A stretch of 64,000 nucleotides of DNA from Anaerosolibacter carboniphilus (lineage in GTDB: Bacteria; Bacillota; Clostridia; Peptostreptococcales; Thermotaleaceae). The notes below the pieces were generated by a model. It did not search any database. It worked only from the letters and a program-made list of their open reading frames with translations, and was not told the DNA's origin. This document shows positions 1 through 9,403 of the stretch, piece after piece. The number at the start of each line of letters is the position of its first letter. The stretch's first letter is position 1. The stretch lies in the NCBI RefSeq assembly GCF_014205875.1, contig NZ_JACHEN010000004.1, forward strand, positions 62,001 through 126,000, written 5' to 3'. A program made the position numbers and the translations under genes.

Positions 1-130
1 TAAATATCAAGGCACCTAAATCCCTTCTTTTCTGCACCCATCCCATCAGGGTTACTTCTTGATCGATATTGCTTGTGCCTAGGGTTCCACACATATGGGA
101 TCTTTTCATGTTCCCTAAAGTTTCAGCCAT
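1..130 (-). CDS. aspS: Aspartyl-tRNA synthetase, N-terminal fragment (cut by window edge)
   Basis: The first 43 codons of AspRS, which charges tRNA-Asp with aspartate in the cytoplasm. The translation begins [15 protein letters not shown] and continues into [14 protein letters not shown], the start of the OB-fold anticodon-binding domain typical of bacterial AspRS. The ATG is two bases beyond the hisS stop, and its ribosome site (AAAGGAGGAAT) lies inside the last hisS codons, so the two genes are translationally coupled and share the T-box leader upstream of hisS. The rest of the gene lies outside the window. Confidence 0.95.
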   Translation of the reverse strand, partial: MAETLGNMKRSHMCGTLGTSNIDQEVTLMGWVQKRRDLGALIF

Positions 131-132
131 GC

Positions 133-1404
133 TTATTCCTCCTTTAATAGTTTTGCTCTTAATTCATCAATGATGTTACTGAGCTTGACTTCTGATTGGG
201 CACTGGTTTTCATATTTTTTAATGAAACCGCGTCATTTTCTAACTCATTGTCACCAATGACAATGGTATAAGAAGCATTTAATTTGTCTGCATATTTGAA
301 TTGTGCCTTGAGACTTCGGTTCATATGATCTTTGTCAGCAGAAATTCCTGCCATTCTAAGCTGATGTAACAATCGCGTGGCTTCTTTTACAGCTTTATCG
401 CCTAATGTAGCAATGAAAATGTCCACACCTGGTGCTTGAGGGATTTCAATATGGTTGTTCTCTAAAGTTAGCAATAGTCTTTCAATGCCCATTCCAAAAC
501 CTACTCCTGGTACGGATGGACCACCTAAAGATTCAACCAGTCCATCGTATCTACCACCACCACACACAGTACTTTGAGAGCCAATTTCATGGGATACAAT
601 CTCGAAAGCGGTCTTTCTGTAGTAATCCAATCCTCTTACGATAGTTGGATCTACCTTATAGGGGATTCCCATAAGCTGAAGATTTTCTTTCAAGCTTTCA
701 AAATGCTGTTGACATTCATCACATATATGATCAAGCATGAGAGGAACATCCTGAAGCTGTTCTTTACAACTTTCAACCTTGCAATCTATAATGCGCATAG
801 GATTTCTGTCAAAACGATCCTGACAGGTCTTACATAGGTGATCTAGCTTACTTCGAAGATATTCCTTTAGCAGATCATTGTATCTTGCTCTGCAATCAGG
901 ACAACCTATACTATTGATCCTTAATTCAAGATTTTGAATCTGTAATTTATTGAAAAACATCATCGCTATAGCAATAACTTCCGCATCAACAGAAGGATTG
1001 TCTGTGCCAAATACCTCTACCCCAAATTGATGAAATGCCCGCAATCTTCCAGCCTGAGGACGCTCATAGCGAAAGCATGGGGTTATGTAAAATAACTTTG
1101 TTGGCTGTGTGTCTGCATATAGCTTATTTTCAATAAAAGCACGTACCACTGGTGCAGTACCTTCAGGTTTTAGAGTAATCTCTCTACCGCCATTATCTTT
1201 AAATGAATACATTTCTTTTTGTACGATATCTGTAGTTTCGCCAACGCCTCTCTTGAATAATTCTGTATGTTCAAAACCTGGTGTTCTGATTTCCTTATAG
1301 CCAAATTTTTCACAGACATCTCTAAAGAGACCTTCTACATATTGCCACTTATATACATCACTAGGCAAAATATCCTTGGTCCCCCTCGGAGCTTGTGTCA
1401 ACAT
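133..1404 (-). CDS. hisS: Histidyl-tRNA synthetase
   Basis: Charges tRNA-His with histidine. The 423-residue product starts [14 protein letters not shown], the class II HisRS N-terminus, with motif 2 around [16 protein letters not shown] and the HisRS signatures [12 protein letters not shown] and GGGRYDGL in the C-terminal half of the catalytic core, followed by the anticodon-binding domain. The ATG at 1404 has a good ribosome site (ACAGGAGGGATATT). An in-frame start 14 codons earlier lies in the T-box terminator and is not the real start. First gene of a hisS-aspS operon whose transcription is governed by the T-box at 1422-1672. Confidence 0.97.
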   Translation of the reverse strand: MLTQAPRGTKDILPSDVYKWQYVEGLFRDVCEKFGYKEIRTPGFEHTELFKRGVGETTDIVQKEMYSFKDNGGREITLKPEGTAPVVRAFIENKLYADTQPTKLFYITPCFRYERPQAGRLRAFHQFGVEVFGTDNPSVDAEVIAIAMMFFNKLQIQNLELRINSIGCPDCRARYNDLLKEYLRSKLDHLCKTCQDRFDRNPMRIIDCKVESCKEQLQDVPLMLDHICDECQQHFESLKENLQLMGIPYKVDPTIVRGLDYYRKTAFEIVSHEIGSQSTVCGGGRYDGLVESLGGPSVPGVGFGMGIERLLLTLENNHIEIPQAPGVDIFIATLGDKAVKEATRLLHQLRMAGISADKDHMNRSLKAQFKYADKLNASYTIVIGDNELENDAVSLKNMKTSAQSEVKLSNIIDELRAKLLKEE

Positions 1405-1421
1405 AATATCCCTCCTGTAAA

Positions 1422-1672
1422 GTAATAAAATAAAAAAACTCCCCAATCCTCTATTTGCATAGGGACGAGAAGTTTATATCCCGCGGTGCCACCCTTATTG
1501 TAATCTACCACTTTAGCCCGTTAACGCCGAATTACGTGCAATCCTACGCTGAGCTTCAGATCACATGCTCATAGGTGTCTTCCATACAATCCTCATTATT
1601 GAGCTCTCACCATTTCTCAATTCGCTGGAAATAGATACATATGTACTCTTCCTCATCATCACTCTTTCCATA
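1422..1672 (-). promoter_or_regulatory. T-box leader of hisS-aspS
   Basis: The minus strand carries the invariant T-box antiterminator sequence AAGGGTGGCACCGCGG (1483-1498 region) followed by a GC-rich hairpin and a TTTTTTT run just before hisS. Further 5' are the stem I elements AGGAAGAGTA and a specifier loop reading GAAGACACC (about 1574-1582). The codon in the usual place before ACC is GAC (Asp). The overlapping triplet CAC (His) lies two bases on, at 1575-1577. Uncharged tRNA should stabilise the antiterminator and turn on both synthetase genes. Confidence 0.93.
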
Positions 1673-1685
1673 TGCAATTTATATC

Positions 1686-1714
1686 ATTATAATTTAGCAT
1701 ATACTATCTGTCAA
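1686..1714 (-). promoter_or_regulatory. Sigma-A promoter of hisS-aspS
   Basis: Consensus TTGACA (1709-1714) and TATAAT (1686-1691) separated by 17 bases, directly upstream of the T-box. The -35 box lies within the last codons of hemZ, so hisS-aspS has its own promoter. Confidence 0.88.
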
Positions 1715-3209
1715 GATTATTTCCAAATTTCAGTAATTCTATTCTTTTTTTCTCGATCATCTCTTCAATACGATTGATGTAGTGCTCCACATTCGTCACA
1801 TTAGGTACTCGTTCAAGCCTGTTTTCCATTGGATAATAGACTTTAGAAATAGCCCCGGCCCCTAAGGCAATAATAGTTTGTCTTTCTTCCATGATTTGTA
1901 TATTATAGATGCATTCATGGTCAGCCTTGCAATATCCAATATTTTCAAGATTACCGACCATATATTTTTGTCGATACATATAGTATGGAGTTAGCCCCAT
2001 ACGCCGTGCATAGTTTTGTGTGATATTGAGCATCTGTTTTGCCTGTATTTCCTGGGTCATCTTATATTTTTGAATGTCTTCTTTTAACTTTGACGCTCTT
2101 TTAATGGCTAAAGTATGTACTGTAATATTTTCGGGATTAAGGTTCATAATTCTATTCATTGTATCCTCTATCATAGCTGGGGTTTCATCAGGGAGACCTA
2201 CAATAAGATCCATGTTGATTGTTCTAAAGCCGATCTCCTTTGCCATATGATAGGTTCGAATGATATCTTCTGAAGTATGAGATCTACCAATACGTGCCAA
2301 GGTAGCATCATTCATCGTTTGGGGGTTTATGCTAATTCTGTCTACACCATGTTTTTTTAAAATCAATAATTTTTCTTGATCAATCGTATCTGGCCTGCCT
2401 GCCTCCACTGTTATTTCTCTCAAATCCTCCAATCTAATGTGATCCTTGATTTTGTAAAACAATATATCAAGTTCGCCAGCGCTAAGAACTGTGGGTGTGC
2501 CACCACCGATATAAAGGGATATGACCTTTCTATCCAGCTCTTCTAAAAGCGTACCAACCTTTTCAATTTCATAATGGAGTGCATTCATGTATTGAATGAA
2601 TAATCCCCTATGCTTTTTGTCAGCGGTATTGGATGGGAAGGAACAGTACAGACATCGGGTTGGACAAAAAGGAATTCCTATATATATACTAACATCCTGC
2701 TCCTTATTGTTTTCAATCACAGGTCTTTCTACCAAAGAGATTTCTGTTACCAAGTCCACCTTTTCTTCACTTACACCGTATTCATTTTTCAAGTGGAGCT
2801 TAATTTCCTCTATCGGAAAACTTTGATCCAACATTTCGTGAACAATTTTACTTGGTCGAATACCCGTTAAGATTCCCCAAGGTGGTCGTTCTTTGAAGTG
2901 GGCACATAGCACATCAAATAATGATTTTTTTATCATTCTTTTTAGCTTTTTACGGCCATTTGGTGTATGGAGGCTTTTATCCTCATAGGAAGTAACATCC
3001 GTCAATATTTTCTCCTTTTGGTAAAACAGGCTATTCTCCACAATAACAGTATTTTTATTCTCAGATAATTTGCTCACGAATAAAAAGCTTTGGTCATTTT
3101 CCAAAGCTTTTTCCGTAACAAATTCAATTTCACTGGCATCTACAAATAGTTTTAGCAGTTCAGCTATTTCATAAGTATAATCATGTCCGTCAAGATAAAT
3201 CTTCATCAT
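1704..3209 (-). CDS. hemZ: Coproporphyrinogen dehydrogenase HemZ-type radical SAM enzyme
   Basis: Oxygen-independent coproporphyrinogen III oxidase family, HemZ branch. A radical SAM enzyme of about 500 residues, expected to decarboxylate coproporphyrinogen III in tetrapyrrole synthesis. The [4Fe-4S]/SAM motif CPTRCLYCSFPS (CxxxCxxC) lies near residue 185, then the GGGTP motif, and the C-terminal region matches HemN-like enzymes. Upstream of the radical SAM core is the extra N-terminal domain of about 170 residues that marks HemZ. Start chosen at the ATG at 3209 behind AGGTGATTG; a TTG three bases earlier and an ATG three bases later are alternatives. Last gene of the rel-dtd-MBL-small protein operon. 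Haem synthesis in this strain is not shown by this gene alone. Confidence 0.9.
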   Translation of the reverse strand: MMKIYLDGHDYTYEIAELLKLFVDASEIEFVTEKALENDQSFLFVSKLSENKNTVIVENSLFYQKEKILTDVTSYEDKSLHTPNGRKKLKRMIKKSLFDVLCAHFKERPPWGILTGIRPSKIVHEMLDQSFPIEEIKLHLKNEYGVSEEKVDLVTEISLVERPVIENNKEQDVSIYIGIPFCPTRCLYCSFPSNTADKKHRGLFIQYMNALHYEIEKVGTLLEELDRKVISLYIGGGTPTVLSAGELDILFYKIKDHIRLEDLREITVEAGRPDTIDQEKLLILKKHGVDRISINPQTMNDATLARIGRSHTSEDIIRTYHMAKEIGFRTINMDLIVGLPDETPAMIEDTMNRIMNLNPENITVHTLAIKRASKLKEDIQKYKMTQEIQAKQMLNITQNYARRMGLTPYYMYRQKYMVGNLENIGYCKADHECIYNIQIMEERQTIIALGAGAISKVYYPMENRLERVPNVTNVEHYINRIEEMIEKKRIELLKFGNNLDR

Positions 3210-3221
3210 CAATCACCTAGC

Positions 3222-3404
3222 TTAATAATCCTTTTTCATTTCATATTTCAATTTCTCGATATAATTTCTTTGTACGCCCAATTCCTTAGCAATTTCATCA
3301 TCTTGAAGGCCTGAGTCAACCATATCAATGAAATCGTGAAAATCAATATCTTTGAATCTGTTCATATTTCTATTACTGATATAATCACCGATTCGCTTTG
3401 TCAT
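3222..3404 (-). CDS. Small putative helix-turn-helix protein (60 aa)
   Basis: A 60-residue, acidic-and-basic protein with no signal peptide or membrane segment. The C-terminal half (SGLQDDEIAKELGVQRNYIE) reads as a helix-turn-helix: 'DDEIAKELGV' followed by a recognition-like helix. The start has an excellent ribosome site (GGGGAGGTATTCAT). It sits between the MBL hydrolase gene and hemZ with only 12 bases before hemZ, so it is co-transcribed. I do not recognise a named family; DNA binding is inferred from the helix pattern only. Confidence 0.7.
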   Translation of the reverse strand: MTKRIGDYISNRNMNRFKDIDFHDFIDMVDSGLQDDEIAKELGVQRNYIEKLKYEMKKDY

Positions 3405-3472
3405 ATGAATACCTCCCCAAAGAAACTATCTATTAATATTCTAGCCACATTCACTTGGGGATATGCATCGAT

Positions 3473-4096
3473 CTATTGATTTATAAATGGGTTCATCCTT
3501 CTTTCCATTCCAATGGCTGTGGAAGCGCCATGTCCAGGTAATACATTTGTTTCATCATTAAATACCATAAGCTTCCTCTTTATGGAATCAATAATCAGCT
3601 CAAAGGAACCACCTTCTAAATCAGTCCTCCCGATAGATTGAGCAAATAGTGTATCACCTGAAAAAATAACCTCATTTACACGAATACAAATACTTCCTCG
3701 GGTATGTCCCGGTGTATGAATAATATGCAATTTTAGAGCACCTAGCTCAACAATATCACCATCGGCTAAAAGTCGATCTGCTTCCACTTTCACTTCTGTC
3801 ATGCCCATTAGGCTTGTTAGATTCTTTCTAGGATCCTTTAACATGTCTGCATCATCCTTATGGATACATACAGGAATGCTCGTTTTCTCTCTAATTTCTT
3901 GAACAGCACCAATATGATCTCCATGCCCATGCGTTAAAATGATCATCTCTGGTAACAGATTATTTTTCTCTATATAAGCAATAATCTCATCCGCATCTCC
4001 GCCAGGATCAATGATAGCAGCTTTTTTTGTTTCTTCACAGATAAGTATATAACAATTAACAGCGTATATCCCTGCAGGTATCCTTTCAATAATCAC
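3473..4096 (-). CDS. MBL-fold metallo-hydrolase (glyoxalase II-like)
   Basis: A 207-residue single-domain metallo-beta-lactamase-fold protein. It shows the metal motif THGHGDH near residue 55, then HTPGHTRGS, SGDTLF and LPGHG, the ordered ligands of the glyoxalase II/YcbL-like group. Likely hydrolyses a thioester or similar bond; the substrate is not evident. Start is GTG at 4096, with the AGGAGG site overlapping the dtd stop, so it is coupled to dtd. The pairing Rel-Dtd-MBL is common in Clostridia and does not settle the substrate. Confidence 0.88.
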   Translation of the reverse strand: MIIERIPAGIYAVNCYILICEETKKAAIIDPGGDADEIIAYIEKNNLLPEMIILTHGHGDHIGAVQEIREKTSIPVCIHKDDADMLKDPRKNLTSLMGMTEVKVEADRLLADGDIVELGALKLHIIHTPGHTRGSICIRVNEVIFSGDTLFAQSIGRTDLEGGSFELIIDSIKRKLMVFNDETNVLPGHGASTAIGMERRMNPFINQ

Positions 4097-4107
4097 TTAG
4101 ATTCCTC

Positions 4108-4557
4108 CTAGAATGTTTTTTTACTGTCTATCAGCATGGTTACTGGTCCGTCATTGCATAGACGAACCTCCATATGAGCTTGAAAGACTCCAGTTTCTAC
4201 TTTTAGCCCTTGTTCTCTGCATCGCTTCACAAACATCATGTACAATTCATTGGCTCTTTCAGGTCTTGCAGCAGTAGAAAAACTCGGTCTCCTTCCTTTT
4301 CGACAATCACCAAGTAAAGTGAATTGGGATACTACTAACAATTCACCACCTATATCTTTCAACGACAAGTTCATTTTTTCGTTTTCATCTTCAAAAATTC
4401 TTAGATTTGTAATTTTGTCTACCATATATTCAAGGTCTTTTTCATCGTCCTGTTCTTCTACACCTAATAGAACCAAAAAACCTTTCGCAATTTTTCCCAC
4501 AATCGTGTTATCAACAGATACACTGCCTTCACTCACCCGTTGAACAACTGCTCTCAT
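4108..4557 (-). CDS. dtd: D-aminoacyl-tRNA deacylase
   Basis: Removes D-amino acids wrongly attached to tRNA, a proofreading step in translation. The 149-residue product has the full DTD fold: [13 protein letters not shown] at the N-terminus, the catalytic SQFTL motif near residue 77 and the cross-subunit NDGPVT (Gly-cisPro family) motif near residue 135. Start ATG at 4557 with GGAGGCGATGATTT. Lies 29 bases after rel and ends where the MBL gene ribosome site begins, so it belongs to the rel operon. Confidence 0.97.
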   Translation of the reverse strand: MRAVVQRVSEGSVSVDNTIVGKIAKGFLVLLGVEEQDDEKDLEYMVDKITNLRIFEDENEKMNLSLKDIGGELLVVSQFTLLGDCRKGRRPSFSTAARPERANELYMMFVKRCREQGLKVETGVFQAHMEVRLCNDGPVTMLIDSKKTF

Positions 4558-4586
4558 AAATCATCGCCTCCAAAACATTAAAAAAC

Positions 4587-6755
4587 TTATGATGTAACTC
4601 TAAAGACGTCCATAACACCTTGCATCGTGCGTATTTTATTGATGAGTTTGTCTAATTGATTTACATTAGTAATTTCTACTGTCAAATTGATAATAGCGAT
4701 CTTTTCCCGATTGGTTCGTGCATTAACTGCAGTAACTGTCAGTTTTGTTTCAGACAATACATTCGTAATCTCTGACAGCAGACCTTTTCTATCTGCCGCA
4801 ATAATTTGAATTTCAGACTGATAAGCGGTTTGACGTTCTTCGTCCCACTCAACCTCAATAAATCTATCGATATGATCTGTTTCATTTGTCACATTTAGAC
4901 AATCCTTACGATGGACTGACACCCCTCTGCCCCGCGTGATAAAACCCACAATATCGTCCCCAGGCACTGGATTACAACACTTTGAGAATCTTACAAGTAT
5001 GTTGTCTATTCCCTTGACAGTAACACCTTGGGTGTCTTTTTTTACATGCTTCGGCTTATATTGTTTGCTATGGGCAATAGGTAGTTCTTCTAGAGATTTT
5101 TCTTCTTTTTGACTCTGTTTATACATTTCCTTGAGTTTAGGTATAATTTGATTGATCAAAATACCGCCATAGCCCACCGCAGCATAAAGATCGTCGATCG
5201 TATTTAGACTAAATTTCTTGACCAATGTATTTAGCCATTGTTGTCTCAATAGTCCATGTACTTCATAGCCATGTCGTCTCGTTTCTTTTTCCAGCATTTC
5301 ACGGCCTTTTTCAATGTTTTCTTCTTTTCTTTCTTTTTTGAACCATTGACGAATTCTATTTTTGGCCTGAGTGCTCTTAACAAACTTTAGCCAGTCACGG
5401 CTTGGACCATTACTATGTCCTGATGTCAGTATCTCTATAATATTTCCATTTTTAAGCTTATAATCTAGCGGAACAATTCTTCCGTCCACTTTTGCTCCAA
5501 TACAACTATTTCCTACCGCTGAGTGAATTTTGTATGCAAAATCAACAGGTGTTGATCCAGCTGGCAAATCAATAACATCTCCCTTAGGGGTAAACACAAA
5601 AACTTCGTTGGTAAATAAATCTACTTTCAGAGATTCCATGAATTCCTTAGGATCCTTCAAATCTCTTTGCCACTCTAACATCTGACGAAGCCATCTTAGT
5701 TTATCATCAAAATCTGCTTCATCTGTTTTTCCTTCTTTGTATTTCCAATGGGCTGCAATACCATATTCAGCAATTCGATGCATTTCCCAAGTTCTGATCT
5801 GAATTTCGAAGGGTTCCCCTTGAGGACCAATGACTGTGGTATGAAGGGATTGATACATGTTGGGTTTAGGCATGGCAATATAGTCCTTAAACCTACCTGG
5901 AATTGGTTTCCACATGGTATGGACGATTCCTAAAGCCCCGTAGCAATCTTTTACATTGTCTACTATGATTCGAATTGCAATTAAATCAAATATTTCTTCA
6001 AAAGATTTATGCTGATAAACCATTTTCCGATAAATGCTATAAAAATGTTTAGGTCTTCCACTGATCTCAAACTTTATCTGTACGTTTTTCAATGATTCGT
6101 TTAACTGCTTAATCACCTGATTAATATACTCTTCTCGCTCACGTCTCTTTTTCGCTACCTTTTCTACAAGCTCATAATAGCCTTCCGGATCCATATGGAG
6201 TAGCGCAAGATCTTCTAGTTCCCATTTAATCTTAGAAATACCTAGTCTATGAGCAATTGGAGCGTAGATTTCCAGGGTTTCGAGGGCTTTTTCCTTCTTC
6301 TTGTTTTCATTCATGAATTTTAGCGTACGCATATTATGCAAGCGATCAGCCAGCTTGATAATAATAACCCTGATATCTTTAGCCATGGCTAAAAACATCT
6401 TTCTTATACTTTCTGCATGTCTTTCCTCTTTTGTTTCATAGGTTAATGACTCTAACTTAGTAACACCCTCTACAAGCAGCGCTATCTCTTCTCCAAACTC
6501 CTTTTTAACCTGTTCAAAGCCATACTTGGTATCTTCAATCACATCGTGTAAAAGACCTGCCACAATAGTTGAATCATCCATCTCTAATTCTGCTAAAATT
6601 TTAGCTACTTGAACAGGATGAACGAAATACTTCTCCCCAGATTTTCTAATCTGCCCCTCATGGGCATTTTCAGAGAAGTTATATGCTTTTATAATTAAAC
6701 TTAAATCACTATTGGGATTATACTGCTGTATTTGAGCCAATAGATTTTCTAACAT
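4587..6755 (-). CDS. relA: Bifunctional (p)ppGpp synthetase/hydrolase Rel
   Basis: Long RelA/SpoT homologue (722 aa) that makes and degrades the stringent-response alarmone. Domains in order: HD hydrolase with an intact HD motif (LLHDVIED near residue 67), synthetase domain (RFKDYIAMPKPN, YQSLHTTV near 305), TGS domain (VFTPKGDVIDLPAGSTPVDFAY), a zinc-finger/CC region (KCCNPVPGDDIVGF) and a C-terminal ACT domain. Intact hydrolase and synthetase motifs indicate a single bifunctional Rel, as usual in Firmicutes. ATG start behind AGGGTGATATC. First gene of rel-dtd-MBL-small HTH-hemZ. Confidence 0.97.
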   Translation of the reverse strand: MLENLLAQIQQYNPNSDLSLIIKAYNFSENAHEGQIRKSGEKYFVHPVQVAKILAELEMDDSTIVAGLLHDVIEDTKYGFEQVKKEFGEEIALLVEGVTKLESLTYETKEERHAESIRKMFLAMAKDIRVIIIKLADRLHNMRTLKFMNENKKKEKALETLEIYAPIAHRLGISKIKWELEDLALLHMDPEGYYELVEKVAKKRREREEYINQVIKQLNESLKNVQIKFEISGRPKHFYSIYRKMVYQHKSFEEIFDLIAIRIIVDNVKDCYGALGIVHTMWKPIPGRFKDYIAMPKPNMYQSLHTTVIGPQGEPFEIQIRTWEMHRIAEYGIAAHWKYKEGKTDEADFDDKLRWLRQMLEWQRDLKDPKEFMESLKVDLFTNEVFVFTPKGDVIDLPAGSTPVDFAYKIHSAVGNSCIGAKVDGRIVPLDYKLKNGNIIEILTSGHSNGPSRDWLKFVKSTQAKNRIRQWFKKERKEENIEKGREMLEKETRRHGYEVHGLLRQQWLNTLVKKFSLNTIDDLYAAVGYGGILINQIIPKLKEMYKQSQKEEKSLEELPIAHSKQYKPKHVKKDTQGVTVKGIDNILVRFSKCCNPVPGDDIVGFITRGRGVSVHRKDCLNVTNETDHIDRFIEVEWDEERQTAYQSEIQIIAADRKGLLSEITNVLSETKLTVTAVNARTNREKIAIINLTVEITNVNQLDKLINKIRTMQGVMDVFRVTS

Positions 6756-6871
6756 GATATCACCCTATACCTACTGAATAGTCGTATCCCTCGTTTAAAA
6801 ATATTAAATATATTATATAACAAATAGTATGAAAAAAATAGTATACAATACACAAATATGTCAAAATATAT

Positions 6872-6903
6872 AGAATAGTGGTTGGCAACCCAACCACTAT
6901 TCT
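6872..6903 (-). terminator. Rho-independent terminator after apt
   Basis: Perfect 14-bp stem (AGAATAGTGGTTGG) with a GTTG loop on the minus strand, overlapping the apt stop codon and followed by an AT-rich but imperfect T stretch. It separates apt from rel. Confidence 0.75.
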
Positions 6904-7414
6904 AATATTGAATCAATGACCTAACATCATAATTTTTTAGTAGTTCTCTTCCATTTAAATAGGTTAATTCAATTAAAAATACGATCCCCACTACCTCCCC
7001 GCCTAAATCCTCTACAAGTTTAATCGTTGACAGAATCGTACCGCCTGTTGCCAAAAGATCATCAGCAATTACAACCTTTTGACCAGGTTTAATCGCATCT
7101 TTATGTATTTCTAGTACATCACTTCCATATTCCAACTTATATTCAGAACGAATCGTTTCAGAAGGAAGTTTACCTGGTTTTCTAACAGGAATAAATCCTT
7201 TGTTCATGGCATAAGCCAGAGGTGTACCCACAATAAAGCCTCTAGATTCAGGACCAATAACTAAATCAAAATCTTTATTCTGTAACTCTTTCTGAAATTG
7301 ATCAATTGTATATTTAAACGCATCTCCGTCTTTTAACAAGGTTGTTATATCTTTGAAGCGTATTCCTTTTTCTGGAAAGTCAGGTATAACTCTAATTTTT
7401 TCTTTTAAATCCAT
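6902..7414 (-). CDS. apt: Adenine phosphoribosyltransferase
   Basis: Purine salvage enzyme: adenine + PRPP gives AMP. The 170-residue length is standard, and the PRPP-binding loop [14 protein letters not shown] is intact near residue 115; the N-terminus [18 protein letters not shown] is the usual Apt start. The ATG follows GAGGAGGAATTATA. It has its own consensus promoter and a strong hairpin after the stop, so it is probably monocistronic. In many Firmicutes apt is followed by rel, as here, but recJ, often next to them, is absent and a UbiB-like gene lies upstream instead. Confidence 0.97.
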   Translation of the reverse strand: MDLKEKIRVIPDFPEKGIRFKDITTLLKDGDAFKYTIDQFQKELQNKDFDLVIGPESRGFIVGTPLAYAMNKGFIPVRKPGKLPSETIRSEYKLEYGSDVLEIHKDAIKPGQKVVIADDLLATGGTILSTIKLVEDLGGEVVGIVFLIELTYLNGRELLKNYDVRSLIQY

Positions 7415-7519
7415 TATAATTCCTCCTCAGATTTCTGAAATATTTCATAGAGATTCACACTTCGATTGTATGATCAAAATCTCCAGGTTTTCTATTTTGT
7501 TGGAAAAGCTTTACTCCTT

Positions 7520-7548
7520 ATTATATGATATATTTTACTCCTATTCAA
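7520..7548 (-). promoter_or_regulatory. Sigma-A promoter of apt
   Basis: TTGAAT (7543-7548) and TATAAT (7520-7525) with a 17-base spacer, about 105 bases before the apt start. No riboswitch-like structure is evident in the leader. Confidence 0.75.
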
Positions 7549-7623
7549 TAGTATGAATACAGAAGTAAAATTGTTTCATAGATCCTATTTTATTGTTATG
7601 AAAGCATATTCTGCAAATCTATG

Positions 7624-9312
7624 TTATTTCCTTCTCGATCTTCTACTATTTTTATAAATGATTAGAATGATGAACACAATCCCTAAAAGCCCTGAAATAA
7701 TGTAGCCTATGGCAGCAATCCTCCCAATATAAGACATTTTTTCTAAATCTCCATGCTTCAACCCCATTGCGGAGGCTATAAGTATAGATGAAATCATGAT
7801 ACTAACAGAAATTCTAACACCGAATCGATCTAGTTCTCTGCTTATACTTTGCATAGCGGGCTGTTCTATGGTGAATCGCATTTCATTTTTGTCGATTCTT
7901 TTCATTAGACTTTTCAATAAGAGGGGTAAATCCTTTAATGTAAAAAACACATCTTCAGAATAATCCAGCAATTCATTGGCGAGCCTTTTGGGATTTAATT
8001 TGTGGGTAGTAATTTCCTTCATGAACTGAGACGTCACATCTGATAGTGAAAAGTCAGGATTCAGTCGTTTTACGCAGCCTTCTAAAGTTATGATGGCTTT
8101 ACCCAGGATTGTGAATTGTGAGGGCAGCTTAATTCTGTTATCATAGGCGATGCGCATGAGTTCTGAAACAGCTTCACTCATTTTTAAGTTCTTTAAAGGG
8201 GTATTGTAGTAATAGTTTAATACAAAAGAAATATCTTCCTTTAATCTTCTCATTTCTGTCTCTTGAGAGACTGCCTCGATTTCGATCAACAAATTGATGA
8301 TTTTATCTACATTTTTTTTTGCTCCAGCAATAAACAAATTGGTGATAAATGCCATGGTTTTCTTATCAAGATAGCTTGTTATTCCCATGTCGATAAATGC
8401 TACTTTATTGTGAGCCAATACAAAGATATTTCCTGGATGGGGATCACCGTGAAACAATCCGTATAGGAATACCTGTTTCATAAATGACCTTGCGATGATA
8501 TCTCCAATTTTCGCTGTATCCCATCCTCTTTGTCTAATTTGTATAACATCAATGGCTTTAATTCCTTCTATCTCCTCTAAAACGAGGATTCTTTTTGTGG
8601 TATATTCCCAAAATATGAGGGGAACACAAACTTCTGTCTGATTCTTAAAGTTTTCTCGAAATCTTTCTGTATTTCTTGCTTCAAGGCTATAATCCAACTC
8701 TCTTATAATAGAGTGAGAGTATTCTTCCACAATTTCTTTTGCATGTACTGGCATCTCATCTTTAAAGTACTCATCAAATAAAGTGGCTAGATGACATAAA
8801 ATACTCATATCTCTTTGAATAATCTGTTTTATATTTGGTCGTTGTATTTTTACAACTACTTTTGTTCCATTTCGTAGACGGGCTTGATGAACTTGTCCTA
8901 TGGATGCTGCTGCCACAGGGTTTTCTTGAAACTCTAAAAAGGCATTTTGAATTTTAACACCTGTCTCTTCTAAGAATATTTTCTCTACTGTATGTATCGG
9001 AAAGGCAGGTGCACAATCCTGAAGCATTGATAATTCATTTATCATTTCTTCTGATAACAGGTCAGGTCTGGTGCTTAAAATCTGCCCTAACTTAATGAAT
9101 GTAGGACCCAACTCTTCTAAAGCCATTCTGATTCTCTTTTCAACTGGCAAAAACGATTCCATGTTCGATTTCTTCTGTATCCAGCTTTGGATTGGACCTT
9201 TAGGAAAGAGCTTAATCGCTATGTAGTCGAAACCATATTTAATAAGAATTTCACCTATTTCCTTATATCGTCTTATGTTTTTGTATCCATTGCCTATTTT
9301 TCTTAGGGTCAT
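7624..9312 (-). CDS. UbiB/ABC1-family atypical kinase-like protein
   Basis: Member of the UbiB/ADCK protein-kinase-like family, which supports quinone or isoprenoid lipid metabolism in other organisms. About 562 residues. It shows the family KxGQ motif (FIKLGQILSTRPDLL near residue 75), the alanine-rich nucleotide loop AAASIGQVH, and HGDPHPGNIF and FIDMG as catalytic-loop and metal motifs. Two C-terminal hydrophobic segments (VSIMISSILIASAMG and a final IGYIISGLLGIVFIILII) anchor it in the membrane. Start set at the ATG at 9312 behind AGGTGAATGAG; a GTG nine bases earlier lies inside that ribosome site. Its client is unknown; the polyprenyl synthase at 57160 suggests a quinone is made. Confidence 0.88.
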   Translation of the reverse strand: MTLRKIGNGYKNIRRYKEIGEILIKYGFDYIAIKLFPKGPIQSWIQKKSNMESFLPVEKRIRMALEELGPTFIKLGQILSTRPDLLSEEMINELSMLQDCAPAFPIHTVEKIFLEETGVKIQNAFLEFQENPVAAASIGQVHQARLRNGTKVVVKIQRPNIKQIIQRDMSILCHLATLFDEYFKDEMPVHAKEIVEEYSHSIIRELDYSLEARNTERFRENFKNQTEVCVPLIFWEYTTKRILVLEEIEGIKAIDVIQIRQRGWDTAKIGDIIARSFMKQVFLYGLFHGDPHPGNIFVLAHNKVAFIDMGITSYLDKKTMAFITNLFIAGAKKNVDKIINLLIEIEAVSQETEMRRLKEDISFVLNYYYNTPLKNLKMSEAVSELMRIAYDNRIKLPSQFTILGKAIITLEGCVKRLNPDFSLSDVTSQFMKEITTHKLNPKRLANELLDYSEDVFFTLKDLPLLLKSLMKRIDKNEMRFTIEQPAMQSISRELDRFGVRISVSIMISSILIASAMGLKHGDLEKMSYIGRIAAIGYIISGLLGIVFIILIIYKNSRRSRRK

Positions 9313-9333
9313 CTCATTCACCTACTAAATGTA

Positions 9334-9368
9334 AAAGGTAATAATATCCTAAGGATATTATTACCTTT
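9334..9368 (-). terminator. Hairpin terminator after secF
   Basis: Near-perfect 17-bp inverted repeat (AAAGGTAATAATATCCT and its complement) in the 91-base gap between secF and ubiB; on minus it ends CCTTTT. It may instead act as an attenuator, since no clear separate promoter for the ubiB-like gene is visible. Confidence 0.6.
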
Positions 9369-9403
9369 ATCTTTACTACATTATAAGTAAGTTCAAATTT
9401 CTT

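Noticed and set aside
1405..1446. Upstream in-frame start of hisS adding 14 residues
   Set aside because: It lies in the T-box terminator stem and T tract and has no ribosome site; the ATG at 1404 does.
5696..5878. Minus-strand reading frame inside rel, and similar frames throughout
   Set aside because: These are out-of-frame shadows of well-supported genes, with biased residues and no ribosome sites.
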